DNA of 64,000 bases from Sphingobium sp. Cam5-1 (GCF_015693305.1 NZ_CP065138.1:1178001-1242000); one strand, 5' to 3'. Shown: positions 8,081 through 18,147, counted from the stretch's first letter. Translations and numbers: made by a program. Notes: a model not told the origin generated them from the sequence alone.

Positions 8081-9025
8081 ATGACCGGGGCGAATGCCAT
8101 GCTTCATGAGGAGGCGCTCGGATGGGTCATCCGTACGCGCGATCCCGATTTTGTGGAATGGGACGCCTTCACCATCTGGCTGGAGGCTGATCCGGCGCAT
8201 GCGGCAGCCTATGATGCGGTGATGGCGGCGGATGCCGGACTGGCTGCCATCATATCGGCCCCCGGAGCCAAGCCTGCCCCCGCAAATGATCCGGGGATGC
8301 CGGGATCGCGGCCGAGACGCTGGATTGCGGGAGGCGCGATAGCCGCCGCAGTCGTGGCGGCTATCTCCATCGGCAATTGGACGAGGAGCGACATCTATAC
8401 CGTGACCACCCGTCCGGGTGAGGTGCGCAACATCGTCCTGGACGACGGCACGCGCATAGACCTGAACGGTGGATCGACGTTGCGGCTCGATCACAAGAAT
8501 GATCGCTTCGCCGCGCTCGATGGGGGCGAGGCTGCCTTTACCGTCCATCATGACAGCAGTGATCCGTTTCGAGTAACCGTGGGCAAAGCCGTGTTCGAGG
8601 ATGCGGGCACCATCTTCAACATCGTCTATAGCGGCAGTGCGACACGGATCGGCGTCGCGGAGGGCAAGGTCATCTTCGATCCGCAAGGGCAGGCCATTGC
8701 CCTGCCCGCAGGCCGAGGGTTGTCGAGCGACCCCACCGGCGTTCGGCTGATGAACGTCGCGCCCGATAGCGTGGCAAGCTGGCGGGAGGGGCGGCTGAGT
8801 TACGACAACATGCCGGTGGCGCAGATCAGTGCGGACATCGCACGATCGCTAGGGGTGAAGCTGGATACGACGCCTGCGGCAGGCGGCACGCGGTTTACGG
8901 GCACGATCCGGCTGGACAAAAACCTGCCACGCTTTTTCGCAGCCGCCGCCCCGCTCATGGGTCTTTCGGCCGTGCGGCAAGGTGACGGATGGCTGCTGAA
9001 GGAAAAGGATGGCTCGATCCGCTGA
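8081..9025 (+). CDS. FecR-family anti-sigma factor
   Basis: A 314-residue inner-membrane regulator. The N-terminal part carries the DUF4880-like segment (E-A-L-G-W-V-I... F-V-E-W-D-A-F-T-I-W-L), a single membrane span sits at about residues 81-99, and the FecR domain follows (V-T-T-R-P-G-E-V-R-N-I-V-L-D-D-G-T-R-I-D-L-N-G-G-S). The C-terminal 80 residues resemble an STN-like fold that contacts the receptor's signalling domain. It is downstream of the sigma gene and overlaps the receptor gene by 17 bases. It should hold the sigma factor until the receptor signals. Confidence 0.9.
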   Translation: MTGANAMLHEEALGWVIRTRDPDFVEWDAFTIWLEADPAHAAAYDAVMAADAGLAAIISAPGAKPAPANDPGMPGSRPRRWIAGGAIAAAVVAAISIGNWTRSDIYTVTTRPGEVRNIVLDDGTRIDLNGGSTLRLDHKNDRFAALDGGEAAFTVHHDSSDPFRVTVGKAVFEDAGTIFNIVYSGSATRIGVAEGKVIFDPQGQAIALPAGRGLSSDPTGVRLMNVAPDSVASWREGRLSYDNMPVAQISADIARSLGVKLDTTPAAGGTRFTGTIRLDKNLPRFFAAAAPLMGLSAVRQGDGWLLKEKDGSIR

Positions 9026-11438
9026 CGTCCTTATCGTCACTGCCTTAGCCGTTGCAGCCACATCCCCGGCGAACGCTGCGGACAGACAGATGATCAGCAT
9101 CGCCCCGTCGCGGCTGGGTGAGGCTGTCGTTGCGCTTGGCCGTCAGACGGGTGCCTCCATCGGCATGTCGGACCAGTCGCTAGCGGGTCTCGCCACGCCT
9201 GCGATCGAGGGCCGTTTGTCGGTTGAGACGGCGCTACGCCGATTGCTGGGCAGGACCAATGCCCGTGCCGAGCGGATAAACGGCAACACCTGGCGCATCG
9301 TTCGAGCGCCTGTGACGCCTGCTCCTGCCATTGTCGCTCGCGCCCGGTCAGCAATTCCCGAGCCGCCACCGCCCGCCGAGATCGTCGTCACTGCCTCCAA
9401 GCGCGACGTTCCATTACCCCGCTATCCCGGCGTCGTGGAGGCCCTGGACTATGCCCCGCTCACCAGCGCAGAAGCCGCGGCTGGCACCGCAACTCTGCTG
9501 AGCCGTGTCGCCAGCCTGAGTTCCACCCATGCTGGTCCCGGCCGTAACAAGCTGTTCCTGCGCGCGATTGCCGATTCTGCCATCGCTGGTCCGACACAGG
9601 CGACCACAGGGCAATATCTTGGCGACATGCGCCTCAACTATGCGGCGCCTGATCCCGACCTGCGCCTCTATGACATGCAGGGCGTCGAAGTGCTGGAAGG
9701 GCCGCAGGGCACGTTGTACGGTGCGGGGTCGCTGGGCGGGATCATCCGCCTGGTGCCCAATCCGCCCAATCTGGCGCGGATCGGCGGGCAGTTGTCCACC
9801 GGTTTGAGCTTCACTCAGCATGGCGATCCGGGCGGTGATGTTTCCGCAACGTTGAACGTGCCGATCGTCCCGGAACGGCTGGCGCTGCGCGTCGTCGGCT
9901 ACGGCGTTCGGGAGGGCGGCTATATCGATGATCTCCAGCGCCGACGCAATGACGTCAATCGGACGAATATATATGGTGGCCGCGCAGCCCTGCGTTTTGC
10001 GCCCAATGAGGATTGGGTGATTGATCTCACAGGCCTCTACCAGCGGATTGACGGGGATGATGCGCAATATGCGGATCGGACGGCGGGTCCCCTCGACCGG
10101 AGGTCCAGCTTGGCGCAACCCTCGTCCTCCGACTATGCGCTCGGCAATGTGCGTGTCGAGAGGCAATGGGATGATCTGCGCTTCGTGTCGTCGACCGGCT
10201 ATGTCCGTAACAGTCTGACCGAAAGCTATGATGCGACGCAGCCCTCCACGCCGCCTGCGCTCTTCACCCAACATAATCGGGTTTCCATCTTTTCGACAGA
10301 GAACCGCCTGACGCGGGACAGGGAGAATGGTCTCGGGTGGATTGTCGGCCTCTCTTATCTGGAAAGCATATCGCGGCTGAGCCGGTCGCTGGCTTCCTTC
10401 GGCTCCGGCTTCGTGGAGGATGAGATCATTCCCGGCGTCCCGCTCTACGGCAGCGGCACTCCGGCAGTCGCGACGGGGGTTCGCAATCGCATCCGGGAAG
10501 CGACGATCTTTGGTGAGATGTCCTTTGAACCCGTGGCGGGGCTGGTCGCCACCGTCGGCGGTCGGTTGACGAACAGCAGCCTGTCAGGCGAGGCAGTCGA
10601 TCCCGTCGCGCTGCTGGCCAGTGCCGAGATCGCGCGAGCAGAAGCGGAGGCGAAGCGGCATGAGACGATCTTCCTGCCGTCCCTTTCCCTGCTGAGCGAT
10701 GCTATTCCGGGCCTGACGCTCTACGCCCGTTATCAGCAAGGGTTTCGGCCGGGCGGTCTGGCGGTGGATGACCAGCATGTGATGCGGTTCAGCAACGACC
10801 GGGCATCGACGCTGGAATTCGGATTTCGCAAGGACGTTTCCGGCGGTGATCTGGTCGCGATCAGTGGGAATTTCGCCTATACGGACTGGCGCGATATTCA
10901 GGCCGACGTGATCGACAGGATCGGCTTGCCCACGACGGCCAATATCGGTGACGGACGCATATTCACCGTCGAAGGCCGCATCGTTGTACGGCCGCTCCCG
11001 ACGCTGAGCATTGATGGCAGTTTTATTTACAATGACAGTCGGCTCAAAAGGGCCGCGCCCTATGTCCGAGCGCTGGTGGCCGCAGACAAGTCGATGACTT
11101 TGCCCAATGTCGCCAACCTTGGTGCGCGGATCGCGATCGACTATCGAACCCGGCTTAGCGGCGGCATGACCCTGCACCTGAACGGGTCCGCCAAATATGT
11201 CGGCAAGTCGCGGCTGGGCGTTGGCCCAATCCTTGGGCGCGAGCAGGGCGATTATGTCGATACGGCGATAAGCGCGAGCGTTTCGCGTGGGCCGCTGCAA
11301 CTCTCGCTGTCGCTTAGCAATATGCTGGACAGCCGCGGCAATCGTTTTTCGCTGGGCACGCCATTTAATCTGCGCGGCGATTATGTGACGCCGATGCGGC
11401 CACGCACGCTAAGGGTTGGAATGGACTTCGCTTTTTGA
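9009..11438 (+). CDS. TonB-dependent outer-membrane receptor with STN signalling domain
   Basis: An 809-residue receptor. Residues 1-24 are a signal peptide ending P-A-N-A-A, about 31-95 an STN signalling domain (R-L-G-E-A-V-V-A-L-G-R-Q-T-G), about 120-250 the plug (I-V-V-T-A-S-K-R near 125, V-E-V-L-E-G-P-Q-G-T-L-Y-G-A-G-S-L-G-G-I-I-R), and the rest a beta-barrel ending in D-F-A-F. The STN domain plus the upstream sigma/anti-sigma pair point to ligand-controlled self-induction. The start lies inside the FecR gene. The ligand is not deducible: no siderophore biosynthesis or degradative genes lie next to it. Confidence 0.93.
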   Translation: MARSADVLIVTALAVAATSPANAADRQMISIAPSRLGEAVVALGRQTGASIGMSDQSLAGLATPAIEGRLSVETALRRLLGRTNARAERINGNTWRIVRAPVTPAPAIVARARSAIPEPPPPAEIVVTASKRDVPLPRYPGVVEALDYAPLTSAEAAAGTATLLSRVASLSSTHAGPGRNKLFLRAIADSAIAGPTQATTGQYLGDMRLNYAAPDPDLRLYDMQGVEVLEGPQGTLYGAGSLGGIIRLVPNPPNLARIGGQLSTGLSFTQHGDPGGDVSATLNVPIVPERLALRVVGYGVREGGYIDDLQRRRNDVNRTNIYGGRAALRFAPNEDWVIDLTGLYQRIDGDDAQYADRTAGPLDRRSSLAQPSSSDYALGNVRVERQWDDLRFVSSTGYVRNSLTESYDATQPSTPPALFTQHNRVSIFSTENRLTRDRENGLGWIVGLSYLESISRLSRSLASFGSGFVEDEIIPGVPLYGSGTPAVATGVRNRIREATIFGEMSFEPVAGLVATVGGRLTNSSLSGEAVDPVALLASAEIARAEAEAKRHETIFLPSLSLLSDAIPGLTLYARYQQGFRPGGLAVDDQHVMRFSNDRASTLEFGFRKDVSGGDLVAISGNFAYTDWRDIQADVIDRIGLPTTANIGDGRIFTVEGRIVVRPLPTLSIDGSFIYNDSRLKRAAPYVRALVAADKSMTLPNVANLGARIAIDYRTRLSGGMTLHLNGSAKYVGKSRLGVGPILGREQGDYVDTAISASVSRGPLQLSLSLSNMLDSRGNRFSLGTPFNLRGDYVTPMRPRTLRVGMDFAF

Positions 11439-11559
11439 CGCCAGCGGGTACGGCAAAGATCCTATGGCGACGTTATGCCAATGAACGCTGGCGCGTGCGC
11501 CCCCTCCTTGCCCGCCAGACCCATGAGGCCGTCTTGCCCCCCGGGACAGCCTTATGGAC

Positions 11560-11590
11560 GGGACGCCGCTTGCTCCTCAGGCGGCGTCCC
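11560..11590. terminator. hairpin between convergent genes, probable bidirectional terminator
   Basis: A perfect 10-bp stem, GGGACGCCGC with GCGGCGTCCC, and an 11-base loop lie between the receptor stop and the convergent secreted-protein gene. There is no clear T-run. In the 158-base gap I see nothing else that looks coding. Confidence 0.5.
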
Positions 11591-11596
11591 ATTCGT

Positions 11597-12469
11597 TCAA
11601 GGGTGGACGGCGAAATCGAAAATTCGTGCAGAGCCTGTGCCATTGCCCCACATGCCGGGGCCAGCGCCCGCGCTCACCGAATAGAGGAAGCCATATTCAC
11701 CCGTGGGCAGGTCCGATGAGGGGGTGACCTTGAACACTCCCGGCGTCACCTGTTCATAGTCGAAAGGGATGCGATCCTTGTCCATGACCCCTGCCTTCGC
11801 GCCCGCCAGGTTCATGCTGCCCACGCGTGTTTCGCGTCGATCCTTCTTCACCTCGAACCGGATGAGGCTGAATTCATTAGGAGAGGTGATGGCGCTTGCC
11901 GGACCCGACAGCCACAATGACCCGCCGCCGGACTGGGAAAGACCGCGCGTCGCCTCATCGAAGTAGAAATAGAATGCCGGGCGCGATCGGCCGGTGCGCA
12001 CCCGCGCGGTGATGTTCGGGATGACCGCCTTGATGCTGAGCGAAGCGATGCCGCCGGTAAAAGCATAGCCCAATATGCCGCCGGTCTTGCTTTGGTTCGA
12101 GGTCGTGGGATCGATCCGCACCATGCGCGCGTCGGTTGCCAGATAGACGCCGGATGGGTGCGGGACCAGTGGGTCCGGCGAGTCAGCGGAGAAAACGGCC
12201 TTGGACGAAACCGCGCCTTCAGCGCCGGATTGGATCATGGCGGCAATGACCGGGCCGGACACGCCGCGCTTTTTCAGGGCGATCAGATCGTCAGTTGATA
12301 GAGCGTAATGACCGGCGGACGCCTTGATCTTGGCGATCACGGCGTCATCGCCCAAGCCCGCCTGAACGAGCGACACGACCATGTCGTTGGTCAGCGTTTC
12401 GGCCTGTACACTGAGCGGCGTGCAGGTCGCCAACAGCGCAAGTCCCGCGATCAGCCCGCGTAGCTTCAT
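11597..12469 (-). CDS. secreted protein of unknown function
   Basis: A 290-residue protein with a clear signal peptide (M-K-L-R-G-L-I-A-G-L-A-L-L-A, cleavage after V-Q-A near residue 23). The first mature segment (T-N-D-M-V-V-S-L-V-Q-A-G-L-G-D-D-A-V-I-A-K-I) resembles a short helical motif seen in many bacterial envelope proteins (S-x-x-x-V-x-x-L-x-x-A-G-L-x-D-x-x-I). The remainder is beta-rich and ends V-S-A-G-A-G-P-G-M-W-G-N-G-T-G. I do not recognise a catalytic motif. It is probably periplasmic or surface-exposed. It converges on the receptor gene and lies downstream of gatB on the same strand. Confidence 0.7.
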   Translation of the reverse strand: MKLRGLIAGLALLATCTPLSVQAETLTNDMVVSLVQAGLGDDAVIAKIKASAGHYALSTDDLIALKKRGVSGPVIAAMIQSGAEGAVSSKAVFSADSPDPLVPHPSGVYLATDARMVRIDPTTSNQSKTGGILGYAFTGGIASLSIKAVIPNITARVRTGRSRPAFYFYFDEATRGLSQSGGGSLWLSGPASAITSPNEFSLIRFEVKKDRRETRVGSMNLAGAKAGVMDKDRIPFDYEQVTPGVFKVTPSSDLPTGEYGFLYSVSAGAGPGMWGNGTGSARIFDFAVHP

Positions 12470-12486
12470 GTCTTACCCCCTGTGGA

Positions 12487-12506
12487 CGGAAGCGCCCCCG
12501 CTTCCG
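12487..12506. terminator. hairpin downstream of gatB
   Basis: An 8-bp stem CGGAAGCG / CGCTTCCG with a four-C loop lies between the gatB stop and the secreted-protein start. It may end the gatCAB transcript. There is no T-run on the relevant side, so confidence is low. Confidence 0.35.
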
Positions 12507-12541
12507 CTTTCCATTCAGGGGATTAGACAGTGGGCTTCGAT

Positions 12542-14044
12542 TTAGGCAAGCGCCTTGCGGACGAGGTCATTGACGACCTGGGGATTGGCCTTGCCCTGCA
12601 TGGCTTTCATCGTCTGCCCGACGAAGAAGCCGAACAGAGCTTCTTTGCCCGCCCGATATTGTTCAACCTTGTCGCCATTGTCGGCAAGCACCTTGGCCAC
12701 CGCAGCTTCGATCGCGCCGGTGTCGCTGGTCTGCTTCAGGCCCTTTTCCTCGACGATCTTCGGCGCGCGATCGCCGGTTTCGAGCATGATCTCGAACACT
12801 TGCTTGGCGATGGTGCCGCTGATCGTGCCATCGGCGACGAGCGCGAGCAGTTCCGCGCCCTCTTCGGGGCCGACCGGACTGTCCTCAAGGCTTTTTCCGA
12901 GGCGGTTGAGAGCGCCATATAGTTCGGACAGCAGCCAATTGGCCGAAGCCTTGGCGACCTCGCCCTCGCTCTTCTTCTGGATACGTGCGGCTTCAGCCAA
13001 TAGTGCCTCGAACCAGCGGGCCGTGTCGGCGTCGGCGGTCAGCGTGACGGCATTGTAAGCCGAAAGGCCCAGTTGCTCCTCATAACGACGGCGCTTGGCG
13101 TCCGGCAGTTCGGGCAAGGACTGGCGGCATTCCTCAAGGAAAGCATCATCCAGTTCCAGCGGCAGAAGGTCCGGGTCCGGGAAGTAGCGATAGTCATGTG
13201 CATCTTCCTTGGACCGCATGGACCGCGTTTCATTCTTGTCCGGATCGTAGAGGCGCGTTTCCTGAACGACCTTGCCGCCAGCCTCCAGTACATCGACCTG
13301 ACGACTGGCCTCATATTCGACCACCGCCATGACGAAGCGGACGGAATTGACGTTCTTCGTTTCGGTTCGCGTGCCGAACTCATGGCCAGGCTTACGCACC
13401 GACACGTTGACGTCGGCGCGCATCGAACCCTGATCCATATTGCCGTCGCATGAGCCGACATAGCGCAGGATGGTGCGGAGCTTCGACAGATAGGCGCCAG
13501 CTTCGGCGGGTGAGCGCATGTCGGGCTTCGACACGATCTCCATCAGCGCGACGCCCGAGCGGTTGAGATCGACATAGGAGCGTGTCGGATGCTGATCGTG
13601 CATCAGTTTGCCCGCATCCTGTTCGACATGGATACGCTCAATCCCGATCCGCTTGGTCGCGGCGTCGGGGTTCTTTTCATCGAGATTGATCTCGATCTCG
13701 CCTTCGCCGACCAGCGGGTGGTAGAGCTGGCTGATCTGATAGCCCTGCGGCAGGTCGGCGTAGAAGTAGTTCTTGCGATCGAAGCGCGACCATTTGTTGA
13801 TCTTTGCATTGATCGCCATGCCGGTGCGCACCGCCTGACGGATGCATTCACGGTTTGGCACGGGCAGCATGCCGGGCATGGCTGCGTCAACCAGCGACAC
13901 CTGCGTATTCGGTTCCGCACCGAACGCGGTCGCCGCGCCGGAAAAGAGCTTCGCCTGGCTCGTCACCTGCGCATGAACTTCAAGGCCGATCACGACCTCC
14001 CACTCGCCGGTTGCGCCCTGAATGCGGTATGCTGTCTCGGTCAT
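12542..14044 (-). CDS. gatB: aspartyl/glutamyl-tRNA(Asn/Gln) amidotransferase subunit B
   Basis: A 500-residue subunit that binds the misacylated tRNA and phosphorylates the glutamate or aspartate side chain. It has the GatB start [12 protein letters not shown], the central [17 protein letters not shown] and M-R-A-D-V-N-V-S-V, and the C-terminal YqeY-like tail ([20 protein letters not shown]). Length is normal. It is the last gene of gatC-gatA-gatB, with a repeat-bearing 95-base spacer after gatA. A free-standing relative of the tail domain, yqeY, lies at 44.9 kb. Confidence 0.96.
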   Translation of the reverse strand: MTETAYRIQGATGEWEVVIGLEVHAQVTSQAKLFSGAATAFGAEPNTQVSLVDAAMPGMLPVPNRECIRQAVRTGMAINAKINKWSRFDRKNYFYADLPQGYQISQLYHPLVGEGEIEINLDEKNPDAATKRIGIERIHVEQDAGKLMHDQHPTRSYVDLNRSGVALMEIVSKPDMRSPAEAGAYLSKLRTILRYVGSCDGNMDQGSMRADVNVSVRKPGHEFGTRTETKNVNSVRFVMAVVEYEASRQVDVLEAGGKVVQETRLYDPDKNETRSMRSKEDAHDYRYFPDPDLLPLELDDAFLEECRQSLPELPDAKRRRYEEQLGLSAYNAVTLTADADTARWFEALLAEAARIQKKSEGEVAKASANWLLSELYGALNRLGKSLEDSPVGPEEGAELLALVADGTISGTIAKQVFEIMLETGDRAPKIVEEKGLKQTSDTGAIEAAVAKVLADNGDKVEQYRAGKEALFGFFVGQTMKAMQGKANPQVVNDLVRKALA

Positions 14045-14053
14045 CTTCTACAC

Positions 14054-14132
14054 CGTCATCCCAGCGGAAGCTGGGATCTTTCTCGTATGTTGTTCAACCT
14101 CGCCTGAGATGCCAGCTTTCACTGGCATGACG
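14054..14132. repeat. pair of inverted palindromic repeats in the gatA-gatB spacer
   Basis: CGTCATCCCAGCGGAAGCTG begins at 14054, and an inverted relative ending TTTCACTGGCATGACG ends at 14132. Each is itself a hairpin (CCCAGC...GCTGGG and GCCAG...CTGGC). This is the dispersed CGTCATCCCAGC element I associate with sphingomonad genomes, and here it lies inside an operon. It may also form a larger hairpin that affects gatB mRNA. Confidence 0.6.
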
Positions 14133-14139
14133 AGTTTGA

Positions 14140-15624
14140 TTACCACCACTTCTCCGGCCGAGCCGTGAAGCCTGCGCGCTCTTCGATCGCCAAGCCTGCG
14201 TTGAGCACGGTCTGCTCATCGAGCGCCTTGCCGATGATCTGGAGCCCCAGCGGCAAGCCCTGCGAGTCCAGTCCGCCCGGCACCGCCATGGCGGGCAGGC
14301 CAGCCAACGAGGCAGGCACAGTGAAGACGTCGTTCAGATACATGGCCAGCGGATCGGCCTGCTTCTCGCCCAGCGCGAAAGAGGCGCTCGGCGCGGTTGG
14401 CGTCAGCAGCAGGTCGCACTTCTCGAAAGCCTGTTCGAAGTCGCGCGCGATCAGCGTCCGCACCTTCTGCGCCTGCGTATAATAGGCGTCGTAGAAGCCC
14501 GCCGACAGCACATAGGTGCCGATCATGATGCGGCGCTTGACCTCCGGCCCGAAGCCCAAGGCGCGGGTCGCGGCATACATGTCCTGGAGGCCCGCGCCAT
14601 CAGGCAGGTCGCGTTGGCCGTAGCGTACGCCATCATAGCGGGCGAGGTTCGAGGAAGCCTCGGCAGGGGCGATGATATAATAGGTTGGCAGCGCATATTT
14701 GGTGTGGGGAAGCGATACCTCCACGACCTCAGCGCCTGCGTCCTTCAACCAATCGATGCCGCGATCCCACATGGCGGAGATTTCCGCGTTCAGGCCATCG
14801 GGACGATATTCCTTGGGAATACCGACCTTCTTGCCTTTAAGGCTGCTCGTCAGGTTGGCTTCCCACTGCGGCACGGCGAGATCGAGCGAAGTCGAATCCT
14901 TGGGATCGAAGCCCGCCATCGTTTCCAGCAGGATCGCATTGTCGCGCACCGTCCGTGCCATAGGCCCGGCCTGGTCAAGCGAGCTTGCGAAGGCCACGAT
15001 GCCCCAGCGCGAGCAACGGCCATAGGTCGGCTTGATACCACTGATGCCTGTGAAAGCGGCAGGCTGACGGATGGAACCGCCCGTGTCGGTGCCGGTCGCC
15101 GCCGGACACAGCCGGGCGGAGATCGCCGCCGAGGAACCGCCCGACGATCCACCCGGCGCCAGCGCGGCATTGTCGCCACCGCCGCGCCGCCATGGCGAGA
15201 TCACATTTCCGAAATAGCTGGTCTCGTTGGATGAGCCCATGGCGAACTGGTCGAGGTTGAGCTTGCCCAGCATTCCCGCGCCCGCGTCCCACAGCTTTTT
15301 GGAGACGGTGGATTCATAGGTCGGCTTGAAACCTTCCAACATGTGGCTGGCGGCGGTCGTCTGCACACCTTCGGTGCAGAACAGGTCCTTCATGCCGATC
15401 GGCACGCCCGACAGCGGCTTGAGCGCTTCGCCCGCAGCCTTTGCCTTGTCAGCGGCATCGGCGGATGCCAGCGCCTTTTCCGGCGTTTCCACGATGAAGG
15501 CGTTCAGCGCCTTGGCCGCAGCGACATTGGCGTTGAACGCTTCGGCCACTTCGCGCGCAGAGAAGTCGCCTGCGCGGAAACCGTCGCGGATTTCGGCTAC
15601 TGTAAGATCAGTTAAATCGGTCAT
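14140..15624 (-). CDS. gatA: aspartyl/glutamyl-tRNA(Asn/Gln) amidotransferase subunit A
   Basis: A 494-residue amidase subunit that releases ammonia from glutamine for GatB. The amidase signature is intact: the catalytic Lys lies in G-M-K-D-L-F, and the Ser pair in [12 protein letters not shown] followed by [12 protein letters not shown]. The start at 15624 ([12 protein letters not shown]) matches the family; an in-frame upstream start would run into the repeat in the gatC spacer. Presence of GatCAB implies indirect formation of Gln-tRNA or Asn-tRNA. Confidence 0.96.
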   Translation of the reverse strand: MTDLTDLTVAEIRDGFRAGDFSAREVAEAFNANVAAAKALNAFIVETPEKALASADAADKAKAAGEALKPLSGVPIGMKDLFCTEGVQTTAASHMLEGFKPTYESTVSKKLWDAGAGMLGKLNLDQFAMGSSNETSYFGNVISPWRRGGGDNAALAPGGSSGGSSAAISARLCPAATGTDTGGSIRQPAAFTGISGIKPTYGRCSRWGIVAFASSLDQAGPMARTVRDNAILLETMAGFDPKDSTSLDLAVPQWEANLTSSLKGKKVGIPKEYRPDGLNAEISAMWDRGIDWLKDAGAEVVEVSLPHTKYALPTYYIIAPAEASSNLARYDGVRYGQRDLPDGAGLQDMYAATRALGFGPEVKRRIMIGTYVLSAGFYDAYYTQAQKVRTLIARDFEQAFEKCDLLLTPTAPSASFALGEKQADPLAMYLNDVFTVPASLAGLPAMAVPGGLDSQGLPLGLQIIGKALDEQTVLNAGLAIEERAGFTARPEKWW

Positions 15625-15634
15625 GCGCCAACTT

Positions 15635-15712
15635 CCGTTCGCCCCGAGCCTGTCGAAGGGCTGCACTTTTCTTCAAGAAAGGACTGGGCTTCGACAAGCT
15701 CAGCCCGAACGG
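15635..15712. repeat. inverted dispersed repeat in the gatC-gatA spacer
   Basis: CCGTTCGCCCCGAGCCTGTC starts at 15635, and its inverted partner TTCGACAAGCTCAGCCCGAA starts at 15690 and runs to 15712 as ...CGG. Arms of about 23 bases with a few mismatches enclose about 32 bases. TTCGACAAGCTCAG is a hallmark dispersed repeat of sphingomonads. It sits between two genes of one operon, so the transcript will fold into a large hairpin here. Confidence 0.7.
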
Positions 15713-15724
15713 TGATATAAAGAT

Positions 15725-16012
15725 TCACTCAATCACCTTGGGCACAGCGAAGAAGCCATGTTCGGCTTGCGGCGCATTCGCCAGCACCTTGTCCCGAACA
15801 TTGCCGTCGGTGACGGCATCCTCGCGCAGGCGCAGCTTGTTGGGGATGACGGCGGTCATCGGCTCTACGCCGGTCACATCCACCTCGCCCAATTGCTCCA
15901 CCCAGCCAAGGATGTTGTTGAGTTCAGGCACCATCGCCTCGGCTTCGGCTTCGGTCACCGAAATGCGCGAAAGGCTGGCGATCTTCTTTACGGTCTGAAG
16001 GTCTATCGACAT
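15725..16012 (-). CDS. gatC: aspartyl/glutamyl-tRNA(Asn/Gln) amidotransferase subunit C
   Basis: A 95-residue small subunit that stabilises the GatA-GatB complex. The sequence begins [17 protein letters not shown] and ends with [17 protein letters not shown], the usual GatC pattern. It is the first gene of the operon and is divergent from the DUF3089 hydrolase gene, with 126 bases between the starts. Promoters for both should lie in that gap. Confidence 0.95.
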   Translation of the reverse strand: MSIDLQTVKKIASLSRISVTEAEAEAMVPELNNILGWVEQLGEVDVTGVEPMTAVIPNKLRLREDAVTDGNVRDKVLANAPQAEHGFFAVPKVIE

Positions 16013-16138
16013 GGGCCGCCGCTACCACCCGCTCACGTCCGCTTCAAGTCCGCACTTGCGCATGAGGGGTGCCTGCGCCAGACAGGCGCCGTTCGACGCA
16101 GGCCATGGGGGTCCTGGCGATCGGCGGAGAGCAAAGCA

Positions 16139-17257
16139 TTGGCCCGCAAGTTCCTCTATGTCGTCGCCAGCCTTATCGTGCTGGTCCTTGTGGCATTGCT
16201 GGTTTATCGCATCTGGGGGATGCAGCTGATCCGTGCGGTCATGGTGCCGCGAGAAGCCTTTACCCCGATCGCCCCGCTTCCGGCCAATGCCTATGATGAT
16301 CCCAAGATGTGGATCGCCAGGCCAGACATCGGGCACGACAATCCGGCTTTGTGGAAACCCGCCGTACAGAAGGATGAAGCGGTCACCCAGAAGGCGGCTG
16401 CCTTCTTCATCCATCCGACTTCCTACATCACTGCTTTTGGCGGCGCGCATTGGAACATGCGACTGGACGACAAGGACGCGCTGACGACTGCGCGGCGTTT
16501 CGTGCAGGGGCAGGCAAGCGCCTTCAATGCGGTTGGCGATGTCTGGGTGCCCCGCTATCGGCAGGCCAATTACGGCGCATTGCTCACCGACAAACCTGCT
16601 GGCGAACAGGCACTGGCGGCGGCCTATCGCGATGTGCGCCAGGCCTTTGCGGCGTTTCTCAAAGCCAATCCCACGGGTCCGCTGATCCTTGCAGGGCACA
16701 GCCAAGGGTCGCGCCACCTGCTCCAGTTGCTGCGCGATCAGGTTGCGGGGGCGCCCGTCGCTTCCCGTATCGTGGCGGTTTATGCCGTTGGCTGGCCGGT
16801 CTCCATGGAGGCGGATTTGCCCGCCGTCGGCCTGCCCGCCTGCGCCCGGCGGGATCAGGCGCGGTGCATTGTCAGCTGGCAAAGCTATGCCGAGCCTGCT
16901 GATCCGGCGCCGATGGTGGAAAGATTTGAACGCATGCCCGGTTTTACCGGCCGCCCTCGTAAGGGCACGCATATGCTTTGCACCAATCCCATCACCGGCA
17001 CCCTCAACGGGGCCGCTCCAGCAAGCGCCAATCTGGGCACGATCGACAGCCGGGATGAAGGCAAGCCGCCGCGCCTGCTGAAAGGCGTAGTTCCAGCCCG
17101 GTGCGATGGCAGCGGCATATTGATGATCGGGGAGCCGGTGGACATGGGGCCGTTCACGCTGCCGGGCAATAATTATCACGTCTATGATTATGGCCTGTTC
17201 TGGGGTGACGTTCGGGAAGATGCGCGCCAGCGGTTGGCGAGTTTCCTGAAGAGATGA
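16139..17257 (+). CDS. DUF3089 alpha/beta-hydrolase-like protein
   Basis: A 372-residue protein. Residues about 4-22 form a membrane anchor or uncleaved signal ([19 protein letters not shown]). It then has [19 protein letters not shown] typical of DUF3089, and the hydrolase elbow [10 protein letters not shown]. The start is judged to be TTG 16139, nine bases after GGAGAG; the reading frame is open further upstream only because it runs antisense to gatC. It overlaps ruvX by four bases (ATGA). It is likely a lipase- or esterase-like enzyme on the periplasmic face; the substrate is unknown. Confidence 0.78.
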   Translation: MARKFLYVVASLIVLVLVALLVYRIWGMQLIRAVMVPREAFTPIAPLPANAYDDPKMWIARPDIGHDNPALWKPAVQKDEAVTQKAAAFFIHPTSYITAFGGAHWNMRLDDKDALTTARRFVQGQASAFNAVGDVWVPRYRQANYGALLTDKPAGEQALAAAYRDVRQAFAAFLKANPTGPLILAGHSQGSRHLLQLLRDQVAGAPVASRIVAVYAVGWPVSMEADLPAVGLPACARRDQARCIVSWQSYAEPADPAPMVERFERMPGFTGRPRKGTHMLCTNPITGTLNGAAPASANLGTIDSRDEGKPPRLLKGVVPARCDGSGILMIGEPVDMGPFTLPGNNYHVYDYGLFWGDVREDARQRLASFLKR

Positions 17258-17727
17258 GCACGCTGCTCACCACCGACCGCGCAGCCTTCCGCGAGGCGCT
17301 GCCCTATGGTGGCCGCCTGCTCGGCATGGACGTCGGCACGAAAACAATCGGGCTGGCTTTGTGTGACGCTGGCTGGTCCATCGCGAGCCCGGCGCATACG
17401 GTGTCGCGCGGGAAGTTCAGCAAGGACAAGATCGCGCTCGCCTCTTTCATGGAGCAGCAGCAGGTGAAGGGCGTCGTCATCGGCCTTCCACTCAATCTCG
17501 ATGGCAGCGAGAGTCCGCGCAGTCAGGCGAGCCGCGCCTTTGCCCGCAATATCGCGGATCTTGGCCTGCCGATCCTGTTGTGGGACGAGCGCTGGTCGAC
17601 GCAGGCGGTTACGCGCACGCTTCTGGAAGCAGATGCCAGCCGTGCACGCCGGGGCGAGTTGGTCGACAAGCTGGCCGCGAGTTACATCCTGCAAGGGGCA
17701 ATCGACGGATTGATGGCCGGATTTTAA
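17254..17727 (+). CDS. ruvX: Holliday junction resolvase-like / pre-16S rRNA nuclease
   Basis: A 157-residue RNase H-fold protein (YqgF/RuvX). It carries [13 protein letters not shown] at residues 24-36, [12 protein letters not shown] and [10 protein letters not shown], all family motifs with the acidic active-site residues. In E. coli the protein processes the 5 prime end of 16S rRNA. The first 20 residues are an extension also common in alphaproteobacteria. It is translationally coupled to the preceding DUF3089 gene. Confidence 0.92.
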   Translation: MSTLLTTDRAAFREALPYGGRLLGMDVGTKTIGLALCDAGWSIASPAHTVSRGKFSKDKIALASFMEQQQVKGVVIGLPLNLDGSESPRSQASRAFARNIADLGLPILLWDERWSTQAVTRTLLEADASRARRGELVDKLAASYILQGAIDGLMAGF

Positions 17728-17746
17728 TCGCCGTTCGAGGGAGCAG

Positions 17747-18145
17747 CTATCCCTCGAAAGCCGAGATGATGGGACAAGGCCCCTCATCGGATGCGTGACA
17801 TGCACTGGCGAGCCGCCTTAGCGAATCGCGTGCCGCCTGGAGTTCCGCGATCTTCATGTCCAGCGCAGCCAATTGCCCGGCCGCCAGTTCCCTGGCACGC
17901 GCCCTGTCTTGTCCGGCATCCAGTCGTAAAAGCTCGCCAATCTGATCCAGCGTGAACCCCGCCGCCTGCGCCGAGCGTATGAACTTCAAACGTCGCACAT
18001 CCTGATCATCATAACGACGGACGCCGCGCGTCAGTCCGCTACTGCCTTGATCCGGCGTCTCCAGTAATCCGCGCCGCTGATAGAAGCGCACGGTCTCCAC
18101 GCCCACGCCACCAGCGCGCGCCAGACCAGAAATCGTCATTGCCAT
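17747..18145 (-). CDS. MerR-family metal or thiol-responsive regulator
   Basis: A 132-residue activator. Residues 4-70 are the winged-helix MerR domain (I-S-G-L-A-R-A-G-G-V-G-V-E-T-V-R-F-Y-Q-R-R-G-L-L), then a dimerisation helix, then a C-terminal loop C116-H-A-S-D-E-G-P-C124-P-I-I. The Cys that MerR and ZntR have near residue 77-82 is absent (Q79-D-R-A-R). A C-x7-C loop without that Cys is the CueR (monovalent metal) layout. It is divergent from the glutaredoxin-MauE gene across a mer-like operator that starts right at its own start codon. ATG 18139 is an alternative start. Confidence 0.85.
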   Translation of the reverse strand: MAMTISGLARAGGVGVETVRFYQRRGLLETPDQGSSGLTRGVRRYDDQDVRRLKFIRSAQAAGFTLDQIGELLRLDAGQDRARARELAAGQLAALDMKIAELQAARDSLRRLASACHASDEGPCPIISAFEG

Positions 18146-18147
18146 GC

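Noticed and set aside
15758..16138. Upstream extension of the DUF3089 gene to an ATG inside gatC
   Set aside because: The extra 127 residues run antisense to gatC, have no hydrophobic or family pattern, and a TTG with a good ribosome site gives a proper membrane anchor start.
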